This document shows, in pieces, positions 42,956-51,426 of a stretch of DNA of 64,000 bases. The stretch lies in NCBI GenBank assembly GCA_004292955.1, contig RDXX01000009.1, positions 1 to 64,000 of the forward strand. The letters run 5' to 3'. A program made the position numbers and the translations under genes. The notes beneath the pieces were generated by a model that was not told the DNA's origin, made no database searches, and saw only the letters and a program-made list of their open reading frames with translations. Source of the DNA: Oscillatoriales cyanobacterium (GTDB lineage Bacteria; Cyanobacteriota; Cyanobacteriia; Cyanobacteriales; Microcoleaceae). Position 1 is the first letter of the stretch. Each line of letters opens with the position of its first letter.

Positions 42956-43074
42956 GGGAGCATCTCATTTTTGCAAAAATTATTTTTTCTTTGAGTGCTG
43001 TCCTCGCTCGCGTATTATACAATACGCGAGCGAGGACGCTCGCACTATAATAAATGCAAAATAGAGATGCTCCC
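42956..43074. repeat. MITE-like element, GGGAGCATCTCA family, copy D
   Basis: 119 bp, ends GGGAGCATCTCA and GAGATGCTCCC, with a core palindrome CTCGCTCGCGTATTATACAA and its complement. A short run of TGTCAAC/TGTTAAC heptamers follows at 43083-43110. Confidence 0.8.
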
Positions 43075-43163
43075 GATCTCGAACTGTCAACTGTTAACTG
43101 TCAACTGTTAAAGTCATCTTTGTCAGTGTCAGTAAAGTTGAATAGACTTGCTGCACAAACAAC

Positions 43164-43370
43164 CTATTTTTTTTCTGCTTCTTTTTCTGAAGGTGAAGGA
43201 GCTAGCAGACCGGAGATGGCGCCGATCGCATTACTGCCAATCACAACAAAAAGCGGAGGGATTTCCTTGCCCATGACAGAGAGTGTCATGCCAAAAGTAA
43301 GTGAAATCATAATCGAGCCTGCTAAACTGCCAACAATTAGGCGGTAACAAAAGTTATCAGATTTATACAT
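43164..43370 (-). CDS. Small two-helix membrane protein, unknown
   Basis: 68 aa from ATG 43370 (MYKSDNFCYRLIVGS). Two hydrophobic segments, about 12-31 and 38-57 (PPLFVVIGSNAIGAISGLLA), then a short charged tail SEKEAEKK. No family recognised and no ribosome-binding site seen, so gene status is moderate. It resembles small holin-like or membrane-anchor proteins only in size and layout. Confidence 0.5.
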   Translation of the reverse strand: MYKSDNFCYRLIVGSLAGSIMISLTFGMTLSVMGKEIPPLFVVIGSNAIGAISGLLAPSPSEKEAEKK

Positions 43371-43554
43371 GATTAATTCAATTGCGAACGATAGTTGACT
43401 GCCAAAATTAATATTTATGTTGCAAAACAAATATAATTTGGCGATTTGATGCGATAAAGTTTAGATGCGCTGCTATCAATAGTCGAGTGTTCCCTCGCTC
43501 ATCTGCCGTTGTCACAAACTTCTAGTATTGGTGCGGGAAATAAGCCCGCTGAAT

Positions 43555-43708
43555 GCTCTATCAGTAATTGCCCAACAAGCTCCGCTGGCATTCAACCATC
43601 GCTGAAGTTAGCGGATATTTTCATTTTGGATAACGGCATAGTTTCAGGTAGTAAGTAACAATAACAGCCCCAACGTCATTTAATGTGAATTGCGTTTGTG
43701 CTTTGGAT
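43555..43708 (-). pseudogene. Decayed third peptidoglycan-binding gene
   Basis: Read on the minus strand, VIQNENIR-stop-LQRWLNASG aligns with VTQNEDVRYLQRVLNVSG of the gene at 41741-42013. The position of the start codon is GAT instead of CAT on the plus strand (43706-43708), so the ATG has become ATC, and several stops interrupt the frame. The leader upstream (43740-43840) remains very similar to the one at 42380-42500. The rest of 43371-44183 holds a short GAGGGTT heptamer run near 43890 and no gene. Confidence 0.75.
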
Positions 43709-44183
43709 GGTTTTTTGATTTGACCTTGGTTGTTTGCGAGTTGCTAGACTTGCTATTCCCCAGTTGTAGCTGTGGGGAAAAGCGGTTTAACAGTCGCTTT
43801 TTCTAGTGACGCTTGTTTGAGGTAGCTTAGATGAGTGACACAAGAAAGGAAGTTGGCTAATATATTTTAATGGATGTAACAGATGGATGTTGAGAGTTGA
43901 GGGTTGAGGGTTGACTTAATTAGACATTCTATGAGGCCGCACTTAATTATGTAAAGTAGCAGGGAATAATTGTGTAGCGGAGATTTATATCATGAGGTAC
44001 AATGCGTTAAATTGGGGAATTTGCGTATGTTTGACTCGGTGCTTTTTATTACATCACGCAGCCAGTATTGCTAATTTGCGCGGAATTCGCGATCGCCAAT
44101 TAGCTGAAACTAATTACTAATTATGCTCAAATGCAACAATCTGCGGATTTGGGCTGGATCTCTGAGAAGTTAGACTATTTATT

Positions 44184-47100
44184 ATGTTAGTGAAAATAAT
44201 TAGTAGATCGATCGCAAAAATATCTGGTACTATGCCCCTCGGTTTAGCGTTGACATTGCCATTCGTCGTGCAAACTTTCGCCGTAGTCAGTATAGTTGGA
44301 TATTTGTCGTTCAAAAATGGACAACAAGCAATTCAAAAACTTGCAGACAACTTGCAGGGCGAAATCAGTGGGCGCATTCAAGAACACCTCGCGCATTACT
44401 TAGAAAAACCTTATAATATTGTCCAACTCAACGCAGGTGCAGCTCAACTTGGGAAACTGAGACCTGAAGATTTTCTAGAAACTGAACGCTCCTTTTGGCA
44501 GCAGGTAAAAATATTTTCATCGGTGCGTCAAATCTATTTAGGGACGAAAGAAGGTCAGTTTATTGGAGTTAGTCGAGAGGAATCTGGTCAATTAGTTACC
44601 AGAATTACAGAAAACTTTCCCCGACGTTCTTTTTATGAGCTAGATGCTTTTGGCGATCGAACGAAGCTGTTGCGTTTTGAACCAACTTATGACTTGCGAA
44701 CTCGCCCTTGGTACATTGGTGCAACCGCAGCCGAATCACCGATATGGACTGCGATTTATACATTTTTTCAAGGCGATTTGGGAATCACGGTGGCTCAGCC
44801 ATTTTATGATAAGAAGGGCGACTTTCGTGGCATCATGGCAGTCGATATTCTTTTGGGTCAAATTAGCGATTTTCTTAGAAAAATCAAAATTAGTCGATCG
44901 GGTCAGGTATTTATTATGGAGCGATCGGGCGCTTTAGTAGGCAGTTCGACGGAGGAAAAACCGTACATTACTGACGCCAGTGGCAAATTGCAACGCTTGC
45001 CAGCAATTGATAGCACAAATCCCTTAACTGCATCGGCAGCAAAACACATAATTAGTAGTTTCAACTTGAGCTTAGTTGAACCACCACAAAAGCTACAATT
45101 TAAACTTAACAATCAATCTAATTTTGTACATATTCTGTCCTATAAAGACCAGGTAGGACTGGATTGGTTGGTGGTGGTAGTAATTCCAGCAAACGATTTC
45201 ATGGATGAAATCAATAGCAACACCCGCAGCACTATTTTACTTTGTATCGCTGCCCTATTTCTATCAATAATTATTGGAACTTTGACAGCGCGATCGCTCA
45301 CAAAGCCAATTCTCCGATTAAACGCAGCAGCCAAAAACCTTGCGGGAGGAGAATGGGAGCACAAAGTTGAGCTGGATCTCGATCGCACCGACGAAGTAGG
45401 GCAGCTAGCCAAATCCTTTACCAGCATGGCATCTCAACTGCAAATATCCTTCAATACCCTAGAAACTCAGAATCAAGAATTGCAGCAACTCGACAAACTC
45501 AAAGACGAATTCTTAGCCAACACTTCCCACGAATTCCGAACTCCCCTTAACGGAATGATCGGCATTGCCGAATCAATGATTGACGGCGCCACCGGAACGT
45601 TATCAGAAATTCAACAACAAAACCTCTCAATGATTGCCAGCAGTGGCAGGCGACTCAACGAACTTGTTGACAACATTCTCGACTTTGCCCAACTCAAAAA
45701 TCAGAAACTAGAATTGCAGCTTCAGAGTGTAGGATTGAGGTCAATTGTCGAAGTGATTCTCACCGTTTGTCAACATTTAACGGCTGGCAAAGATTTAGAA
45801 TTAATTAATGCCATCGATTCAGATTTGCCATTAGTTTTAGCCGACGAAAACCGCCTGCAACAAATCTTCTACAATTTAATTGGAAATGCGATTAAATTTA
45901 CGGAATCCGGCACGGTAAAAATATCAGCAGCAATTGTAGATACCGAGGGCAAAACATCTCTGGGAGTGTCTCCGTCAAATCTCCCAGCATCAAACCCAGA
46001 TTTTCAAATAGCTGTCACGGTTTCCGACACAGGAATCGGAATTTCTGTCGCGAATCTCGATCGCATTTTTGAACCATTTGAACAAGGCGACGGTTCCACA
46101 GTCAGGCAATACGGAGGCACAGGCTTAGGTTTGACACTCTCCAAACAATTTGTCGAACTCCACGGCGGCAAAATATACGCAGAATCCCAAATCGGCATCG
46201 GTTCGCGTTTCACATTTACCCTACCTCTTTCTCCCGAAACCATTCATCCTAGCGAAGCAGGAATAAATCGGCAGCTAGCATCGCCAATTCAGGATTCAGA
46301 ATCAGAAAACAACAGAAATAAAACTTATCTATCCTCCAATTGGAATGTGCCTAAACCCGCTCCGAATCCAGTAAAGCAAGCCACTGCGCTATTAGAAGTC
46401 GAAAAATTTAAACTTTTGATAGTTGATGACGATCCGATTAACCTGCAAGTTTTAAACAATCACCTTTCTCTACAAAATTACAGTGTCATTCAGGCACTAA
46501 ACGGCGAACAAGCCTTATCACTCTTGGAAAGCGGGGTGCATTTTGACTTAATCATTCTCGACATCATGATGCCCAGAATGTCTGGTTATGAAGTCTGCGC
46601 TAAACTCAGAGAGAAATACCCATCTCACGAGTTGCCCGTAGTGATGCTAACTGCCAAAAATCAAGTATCAGACTTAATAGCAGGATTTCAATTCGGAGCA
46701 AATGACTATCTAACTAAACCCTTCTCGAAAGACGAACTGTTAACCAGAATTAAGTCTCACATCAATTTATCGCAAACTAATAGCGCCTACGGGCGATTTT
46801 TCCCCGATGCTTTCTTAGACTTTTTGAAAAAAGAAAGCATTGTGGATATCCAATTAGGGAATCATGTCAGCAAACAAATGGCAGTCATGTTTAGCGATAT
46901 TCGCTCGTTTACTGCCCTTTCCGAAACGATGACTCCGCAGCAAAACTTTGACTTTGTTAATGATTACCTGCGAGAAGTAAGTCCAAAAATTAGAGAACAT
47001 CACGGCTTTATTGTCAAGTATTTAGGAGATGGGATGATGGCTGTTTTTCCCAACGGTGCTGACGATGCTGTCAAAGGTGGAATCGCTAAACTGCAACAAG

Positions 47101-47645
47101 TGTACGAATATAATGCCGATCGCATACACAGCGGATATCCACCGATTCAAGTCGGCGTAGGAGTGCATTTTGGTCACATGATGGTGGGTATAGTTGGGGA
47201 AGCGGAGAGAATGCAGGGAGATGCTTTTTCGGATAATGTCAATTTAGCCTCTCGTCTGGAAAGTCTCACTAAGTTATATGGAGTATCTTTGATAATTTCC
47301 GAGAAAGTTTTGGATAATTTGACGGATCGCGAACAGTATCAAATCCGTTTTTTAGATAGAGTAATTGTCAAGGGAAAACAGCAGCCAATTTCTATCTATG
47401 AAGTCCTCGATGGGGAAACAGAGTTGCTCAGGGAAATGAAGTTACAAACTCAGACTGATTTTGAACGGGGTTTAGAACATTATCGCTCTCACGAATTTAA
47501 GGCTGCTAAAATCTGTTTTTATCAAGTTTTAGCCGTTAATCCTGACGATAAAACGGCTGCACTGTATTTGGAGCGAGTCAATCATTTGATTGAGAGAGGC
47601 GTACCGGAAAATTGGTCTGGGGTTTGGACTTTAACTCAGAAGTGA
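44184..47645 (+). CDS. Hybrid sensor: dCache-HAMP-histidine kinase-receiver-adenylate cyclase 3
   Basis: 1153 aa. TM1 about 20-43; dCache sensor 44-345 (LRTRPWYIGATAAESPIWTA is typical); TM2 350-368; HAMP; HisKA with His449 (SHEFRTPLNG); HATPase; receiver with Asp793; class III cyclase with metal Asp905 and Asp949 and Lys945; tail ending GVPENWSG. The purine-recognition partner is Asp1013, where genes 1 and 2 have Thr, so the Lys-Asp pair of classical adenylate cyclases is present. It is the most divergent of the three. The 3' end overlaps the convergent HD gene by 68 bp. Confidence 0.92.
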   Translation: MLVKIISRSIAKISGTMPLGLALTLPFVVQTFAVVSIVGYLSFKNGQQAIQKLADNLQGEISGRIQEHLAHYLEKPYNIVQLNAGAAQLGKLRPEDFLETERSFWQQVKIFSSVRQIYLGTKEGQFIGVSREESGQLVTRITENFPRRSFYELDAFGDRTKLLRFEPTYDLRTRPWYIGATAAESPIWTAIYTFFQGDLGITVAQPFYDKKGDFRGIMAVDILLGQISDFLRKIKISRSGQVFIMERSGALVGSSTEEKPYITDASGKLQRLPAIDSTNPLTASAAKHIISSFNLSLVEPPQKLQFKLNNQSNFVHILSYKDQVGLDWLVVVVIPANDFMDEINSNTRSTILLCIAALFLSIIIGTLTARSLTKPILRLNAAAKNLAGGEWEHKVELDLDRTDEVGQLAKSFTSMASQLQISFNTLETQNQELQQLDKLKDEFLANTSHEFRTPLNGMIGIAESMIDGATGTLSEIQQQNLSMIASSGRRLNELVDNILDFAQLKNQKLELQLQSVGLRSIVEVILTVCQHLTAGKDLELINAIDSDLPLVLADENRLQQIFYNLIGNAIKFTESGTVKISAAIVDTEGKTSLGVSPSNLPASNPDFQIAVTVSDTGIGISVANLDRIFEPFEQGDGSTVRQYGGTGLGLTLSKQFVELHGGKIYAESQIGIGSRFTFTLPLSPETIHPSEAGINRQLASPIQDSESENNRNKTYLSSNWNVPKPAPNPVKQATALLEVEKFKLLIVDDDPINLQVLNNHLSLQNYSVIQALNGEQALSLLESGVHFDLIILDIMMPRMSGYEVCAKLREKYPSHELPVVMLTAKNQVSDLIAGFQFGANDYLTKPFSKDELLTRIKSHINLSQTNSAYGRFFPDAFLDFLKKESIVDIQLGNHVSKQMAVMFSDIRSFTALSETMTPQQNFDFVNDYLREVSPKIREHHGFIVKYLGDGMMAVFPNGADDAVKGGIAKLQQVYEYNADRIHSGYPPIQVGVGVHFGHMMVGIVGEAERMQGDAFSDNVNLASRLESLTKLYGVSLIISEKVLDNLTDREQYQIRFLDRVIVKGKQQPISIYEVLDGETELLREMKLQTQTDFERGLEHYRSHEFKAAKICFYQVLAVNPDDKTAALYLERVNHLIERGVPENWSGVWTLTQK

Positions 47646-49050
47646 TATCGTAGTATCGGTAGATAGTAGATTTGCGGGTTTCAAACAACTTAAGAATTGA
47701 GTCAACGACAATTTCTGTAACGATGGGGTTAAAGTCGGTAATAAAGTCATCGGCTTCCAGATTGGCCCTAAAAAATTGCTTAGCCCGATCGCACTGATAG
47801 CGCATTTCGTCAAATCCCACAATTTTGACCATAAACGTTGCTAGGGGGGAGTTTTCCAAATCGGTATTAGAACTGCTTTTCGCCCGCCCATTTTCTAATA
47901 AATTGAATACTTCTGTTTCTAAAGGAGTTTGAGGTTGGTGAGGTTTCTCTATTTCAGGAAAAAAGCTTTCCAGACGGATGCCTTTATCGGCTCTATCTGG
48001 CAGTTCTCCCATCATCATGGCCAGAGAAACATCGAGTCCCAAACCGGAAGAAAGAGCTTCCAGTAGGGCGATAGCAGCCAGTTTGCACCCCAGATAAAGC
48101 TGGGAAATTTCGAGATTGTACCTAGCAGTAGTTTCCCAGCGCTGATATGTGCGATCGTCTGGGGTTCCCTCAAACTGCCGAAAAATCACCTCGGGCTTGA
48201 GATAAGTCAGAAAACCCTCCATCTTCAGCAAAGCAACTCGGTAGTCGCGAACCGTATAAAAACCGTAGCTGGTAATATTGTGATTAGTTTCCGGTAGTAA
48301 ATTCCAGGTATTTGCCAAAAAATGGGCTGAACTTTCGTGAGCAAAACTAATTACATCCCGGTTGGCAATTCGCACAGCTTTTTTCACGGTTTCCCGTATT
48401 TGCTCATCAGTTAAACTGAGGTGAAACAGGCTAGTTATTGCTTGCAAGCGGTCATAAAGGCGCCGAGTTGGGGTTACTCCCCACTCGGCGGAGCGAAACG
48501 GAATTGTTTCTTCTATGCAGGCGACAATTTGAAGCAATTGCTCGCGCTTGAGAAATGGTTCGAGAGATTTTGCTGCAACTAAAGCGCTGAGAAATTCGTT
48601 TTGTCCGACGAAGGGATTGAGCACTTCTCCGGGTACAAAACCGAATATGAGCATTACCATTTCTAAGGTAGCATCAGCAGGGAGTTCAGATTGCTCCCGA
48701 ATCCGTAGCTGTTTGTTAACCTCTTTGGTAACAGGAGTGATGTAGTAGCTGACGTTAAAGTTAATGCTGTGATCGACTTGTACGTAGACGATATCGTGAA
48801 ATAAAGCTGCCAAAACCTCGATCGCATCTTGATTTCCCCCGACCTCAAAAATATGTTCGGGAGTATGGAAAAACCGCCAGGGCCCGGTCATCGGCTGAAC
48901 TATAAGTTCGGCAATCCGAGCTAGTTCGGTTGGTTCGACTTCTGCGTTGAGGCGAGCGATCGCCCAAATCAGCTTTTCTAAGCATTGTAAGTATGCTTCT
49001 TTGCTATCAATCACAGTCTTTTCCACTAACATTACACCCACTTCTACCAT
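47578..49050 (-). CDS. Large HD-like domain protein
   Basis: 490 aa if started at ATG 49050; ATG 49032 is an alternative. HD-type metal ligands appear as H62, H66 (FHTPEH) and H85-D86 (LFHDIVY), near the N-terminus. The rest is mostly helical with no second recognised domain and no membrane segment. HD proteins hydrolyse phosphomonoesters or diesters. Its convergent overlap with cyclase 3 (68 bp) makes a role in cyclic-nucleotide turnover a reasonable guess, but nothing in the sequence proves it. Confidence 0.65.
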   Translation of the reverse strand: MVEVGVMLVEKTVIDSKEAYLQCLEKLIWAIARLNAEVEPTELARIAELIVQPMTGPWRFFHTPEHIFEVGGNQDAIEVLAALFHDIVYVQVDHSINFNVSYYITPVTKEVNKQLRIREQSELPADATLEMVMLIFGFVPGEVLNPFVGQNEFLSALVAAKSLEPFLKREQLLQIVACIEETIPFRSAEWGVTPTRRLYDRLQAITSLFHLSLTDEQIRETVKKAVRIANRDVISFAHESSAHFLANTWNLLPETNHNITSYGFYTVRDYRVALLKMEGFLTYLKPEVIFRQFEGTPDDRTYQRWETTARYNLEISQLYLGCKLAAIALLEALSSGLGLDVSLAMMMGELPDRADKGIRLESFFPEIEKPHQPQTPLETEVFNLLENGRAKSSSNTDLENSPLATFMVKIVGFDEMRYQCDRAKQFFRANLEADDFITDFNPIVTEIVVDSILKLFETRKSTIYRYYDITSELKSKPQTNFPVRLSQSND

Positions 49051-49157
49051 CCTCTTATTGTTTTTATTTTTCCGTAAATTTGCCCCGTTTTTTATTTCTG
49101 AGTTTTTTTGAAGAGATTAACAGGAATTTAGGAAGCAAATACTTCCTTGAAATCAAC

Positions 49158-49778
49158 TTAATTCCCTGTAGCAGATCTGCCTTGTTTTCCCAATCTAATT
49201 AGGACAAAGTATGATAAGTAAACCACATAAATTGCTAAACCTGTCAAACCCAAAAATCCCAAAAATTGAGGGCTTGCTTTAGCATGAAACATCTGTTTGT
49301 ACAGCCAAGGCGGGTCAAACCAAACGCTGCAAAAAGGTTCGTCAATTACTTGTATTTGAGATTTAAAGGCACAGGTTAAGAAGGGAATTTGAGCTAGGGC
49401 GCCCAAACCGCTGTAAACAGTAATCGCCCACCGCCAAGCTGTAAAAGCCAGCTTTAAAGACGACTGCGGTCGATCGGCAATTTCGTCGTTTAAATCTTCC
49501 CAAAACCACAGACAAGCAGGAATCAATGCCCTCCCCATCACCGACGACACAAAGCTTACAGGCAGTGCAGCCATCATCAGGTAAAGTGTAATTGCCAACA
49601 AACTCGCCACCCGCCAATAAATCATCAACAAACGGGCGATCGCGTCAGATGAAGCAAAAACAGCCCAAATCAGCACTACCAGCGGGATCGAAACGGTTAA
49701 TAACACCGACAACCGGTAATCCATCCACACAAGTGGTTGAAACCAAGGCCCGGTGGCTGCCAATAAAAGACTAAACAT
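49158..49778 (-). CDS. Four-helix membrane protein, DUF3177-like
   Basis: 206 aa. Hydrophobic segments about 22-42, 50-78, 112-136 and 170-195; motifs WMDYRLSVLL and LLMIYWRVASLLAITLYLM between the first helices fit the cyanobacterial DUF3177 family as I remember it. An FWEDLNDEIADRP loop lies between helices. No signal peptide. Function unknown. It may share an upstream region with the divergent element at 49874. Confidence 0.7.
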   Translation of the reverse strand: MFSLLLAATGPWFQPLVWMDYRLSVLLTVSIPLVVLIWAVFASSDAIARLLMIYWRVASLLAITLYLMMAALPVSFVSSVMGRALIPACLWFWEDLNDEIADRPQSSLKLAFTAWRWAITVYSGLGALAQIPFLTCAFKSQIQVIDEPFCSVWFDPPWLYKQMFHAKASPQFLGFLGLTGLAIYVVYLSYFVLIRLGKQGRSATGN

Positions 49779-49873
49779 CTTTGGGAAAATATACTTACTT
49801 ATTTCTGACAGATTTTACTACAAAAACGCTCAAAAATCAGGGATGAGATAAGACGGCGGTCTTTTTAGGTCTT

Positions 49874-50007
49874 CTTAGGATCGTGAATTAAATAATTTAC
49901 ACATATTTGTGGGATGGGCGTCCCGCCCGTCCAGAAAGGACGGGCGGGACGCCCATCCCACAAGAACAATAAAAAAAATTGTAAGTTATTTAATTCTCAT
50001 TCCTTAG
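49874..50007. repeat. MITE-like element (GAATTAAATAA family), copy 2, inverted
   Basis: 134 bp, reverse-complement orientation relative to the copy at 41304-41434, with nearly identical sequence including the GGGATGGGCGTCCCGCCCGTCC centre. It begins CTTAGGATCGTGAATTAAAT and ends ATTTAATTCTCATTCCTTAG. Confidence 0.85.
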
Positions 50008-50030
50008 TTGCTTCATAAACCGATCAAAAA

Positions 50031-50063
50031 ATCCCGCGCCAAAAGTTAATTTCGGCGCGGGAT
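50031..50063 (-). terminator. Intrinsic terminator of cp12
   Basis: On the minus strand, ATCCCGCGCC and GGCGCGGGAT (50054-50063 with 50031-50040) form a perfect 10-bp GC-rich stem, followed by TTTTTT. It lies 27 bases after the cp12 stop codon. Confidence 0.85.
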
Positions 50064-50089
50064 CGAAGGGAGAAAACTAAGTTGCTCGT

Positions 50090-50326
50090 TTATTCGTCGT
50101 AGATGCGGCACTCAGCAGCGTCAGGATTGTCGTCGCAATACTTTTCAAAAGAATTCTTAGGTTTGACTTGCTTTTGGTGGGAAGCTTCAGCTTGCAGTTC
50201 TTCAACTGCGTCCCACGCTGCTGCACATTCCCCGGAAGTGGCGCCCTTCAAGTCACAGACGGTACGAGCGCTTTCTAGTTCTTCTTCAATTTTTTCTTCG
50301 ATGTTGCCTGCGGGTGTTGTTGTCAT
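50090..50326 (-). CDS. cp12: CP12, regulator of GAPDH and phosphoribulokinase
   Basis: 78 aa from ATG 50326. Both redox cysteine pairs are present: Cys24/Cys34 (CDLKGATSGEC) and Cys64/Cys73 (CDDNPDAAEC), with the core AWDAVEELQAEASH. CP12 is a disordered protein that, when oxidised in the dark, ties GAPDH and phosphoribulokinase into an inactive complex and stops the Calvin-Benson cycle. Upstream in-frame residues rich in Lys/Arg are not part of the protein. Monocistronic with its own terminator. Confidence 0.97.
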   Translation of the reverse strand: MTTTPAGNIEEKIEEELESARTVCDLKGATSGECAAAWDAVEELQAEASHQKQVKPKNSFEKYCDDNPDAAECRIYDE

Positions 50327-50826
50327 AAACTTGTTGGTATGAAAGGTTTTCTTTTTGGATGTTAGCTTGTGTTTGACTTGCCGTTTCTGTCTGGCGATCT
50401 CAACTAATACTAGCTTGAGATGTGCTGCTGTGGCAGCCCAGATAGAAACCATCCCTAACTGCGATCGCGGCTGCCGTCTTTACTTCCTGCTTTGCCCAGA
50501 TCCCGTCGGCGGGTTCTAGTCCACAGGCATGAATGCAGGTTGAGCTGACCTGACTTTTTATGAAAACACTACACGAAGTTGGTGTGTCAAACTGTATTGA
50601 GCTTTATCTTTTAAGATTTTGCTGAACACGGCTTTTAACACTAAACAGATTGAGTCGAGACTCATGTTAACTTATGTTAACACGATCGCGGACTGCGAGG
50701 GGAATCGATCGCCCCATAAAACCGTCCCGTCAGTGGCCTGTTCCGGTTAGCCTAAGTATTGTAAAACTTTATTAAAACTATAAGCAACAGTAAGCAATAG
50801 TAGTACCATATAGTCAGGAGGGCAAA
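50327..50826. other. Intergenic region between cp12 and the IS607 element
   Basis: 500 bp. It should hold the cp12 promoter (minus strand) and the left end of the IS607 element. A short inverted repeat GTTAACTTATGTTAAC is at 50667-50682, and AGGAGGG before tnpA at 50817-50823 is a strong ribosome-binding site. The left element boundary cannot be fixed. No gene seen. Confidence 0.4.
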
Positions 50827-51426
50827 ATGAAACTACCCGATTACGCAAAAGCAATAGGCATCAGTTATACAACAGCTTGGCGGTGGTGGAAGACTGGCAA
50901 GCTACCACATCCGGCACGGCAAACAGAAAGCGGTTTAATTATAGTTGACTATTCGCCACAAAAACCACGTTCGGAGTTGAAACAAAATCGAGTTGCAATT
51001 TACAGCCGAGTCTCGTCTTCTGAAAACAAGGAAAATCTCAACCGCCAATCACTTCGATTAACCGAATATGCGATAGCCAACGGTTATCAAATCGTCAGAA
51101 ATGTCAAAGAAATTGGCAGCGGATTAAATGACAACAGAAAACAACTAGAAGCTTTACTCCAACAAGATGACTACAATATTCTTTTAATTGAACATAAAGA
51201 CCGTCTAGCTAGATTTGGCACACATTATCTAGACATACTTCTACTAAGATCAGGAGTTAAGCTAGAAATTGTCAATTTAGCCGACAATGGGCGAGATGAA
51301 TTAATGCAAGACTTAGTGGCTGTTGTCACAAGTTTTGCTGCTCGACTTTACGGACAACGCCTGGGAGCACGAAAAACGGAGAGAATCATTGCCGAGTTAA
51401 AAAATGGAGAGTCTGAATGCAATTAG
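50827..51426 (+). CDS. tnpA: IS607-family serine recombinase (TnpA)
   Basis: 199 aa. An N-terminal MerR-like helix-turn-helix (KAIGISYTTAWRWWKTGKLP, 8-27) is followed by a small serine recombinase catalytic domain with nucleophile Ser63 in AIYSRVSS and helix residues EHKDRLARFG. This domain order is that of IS607 transposases, which move as double-stranded circles with little target specificity. It overlaps tnpB by 10 bases, so the two are translationally coupled. No sign of decay. Confidence 0.93.
   Translation: MKLPDYAKAIGISYTTAWRWWKTGKLPHPARQTESGLIIVDYSPQKPRSELKQNRVAIYSRVSSSENKENLNRQSLRLTEYAIANGYQIVRNVKEIGSGLNDNRKQLEALLQQDDYNILLIEHKDRLARFGTHYLDILLLRSGVKLEIVNLADNGRDELMQDLVAVVTSFAARLYGQRLGARKTERIIAELKNGESECN

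Noticed and set aside
50327-50452. N-terminal extension of CP12
   Set aside because: CP12 proteins of about 75-80 residues start at the equivalent of ATG 50326; the extension is basic and unlike the family.
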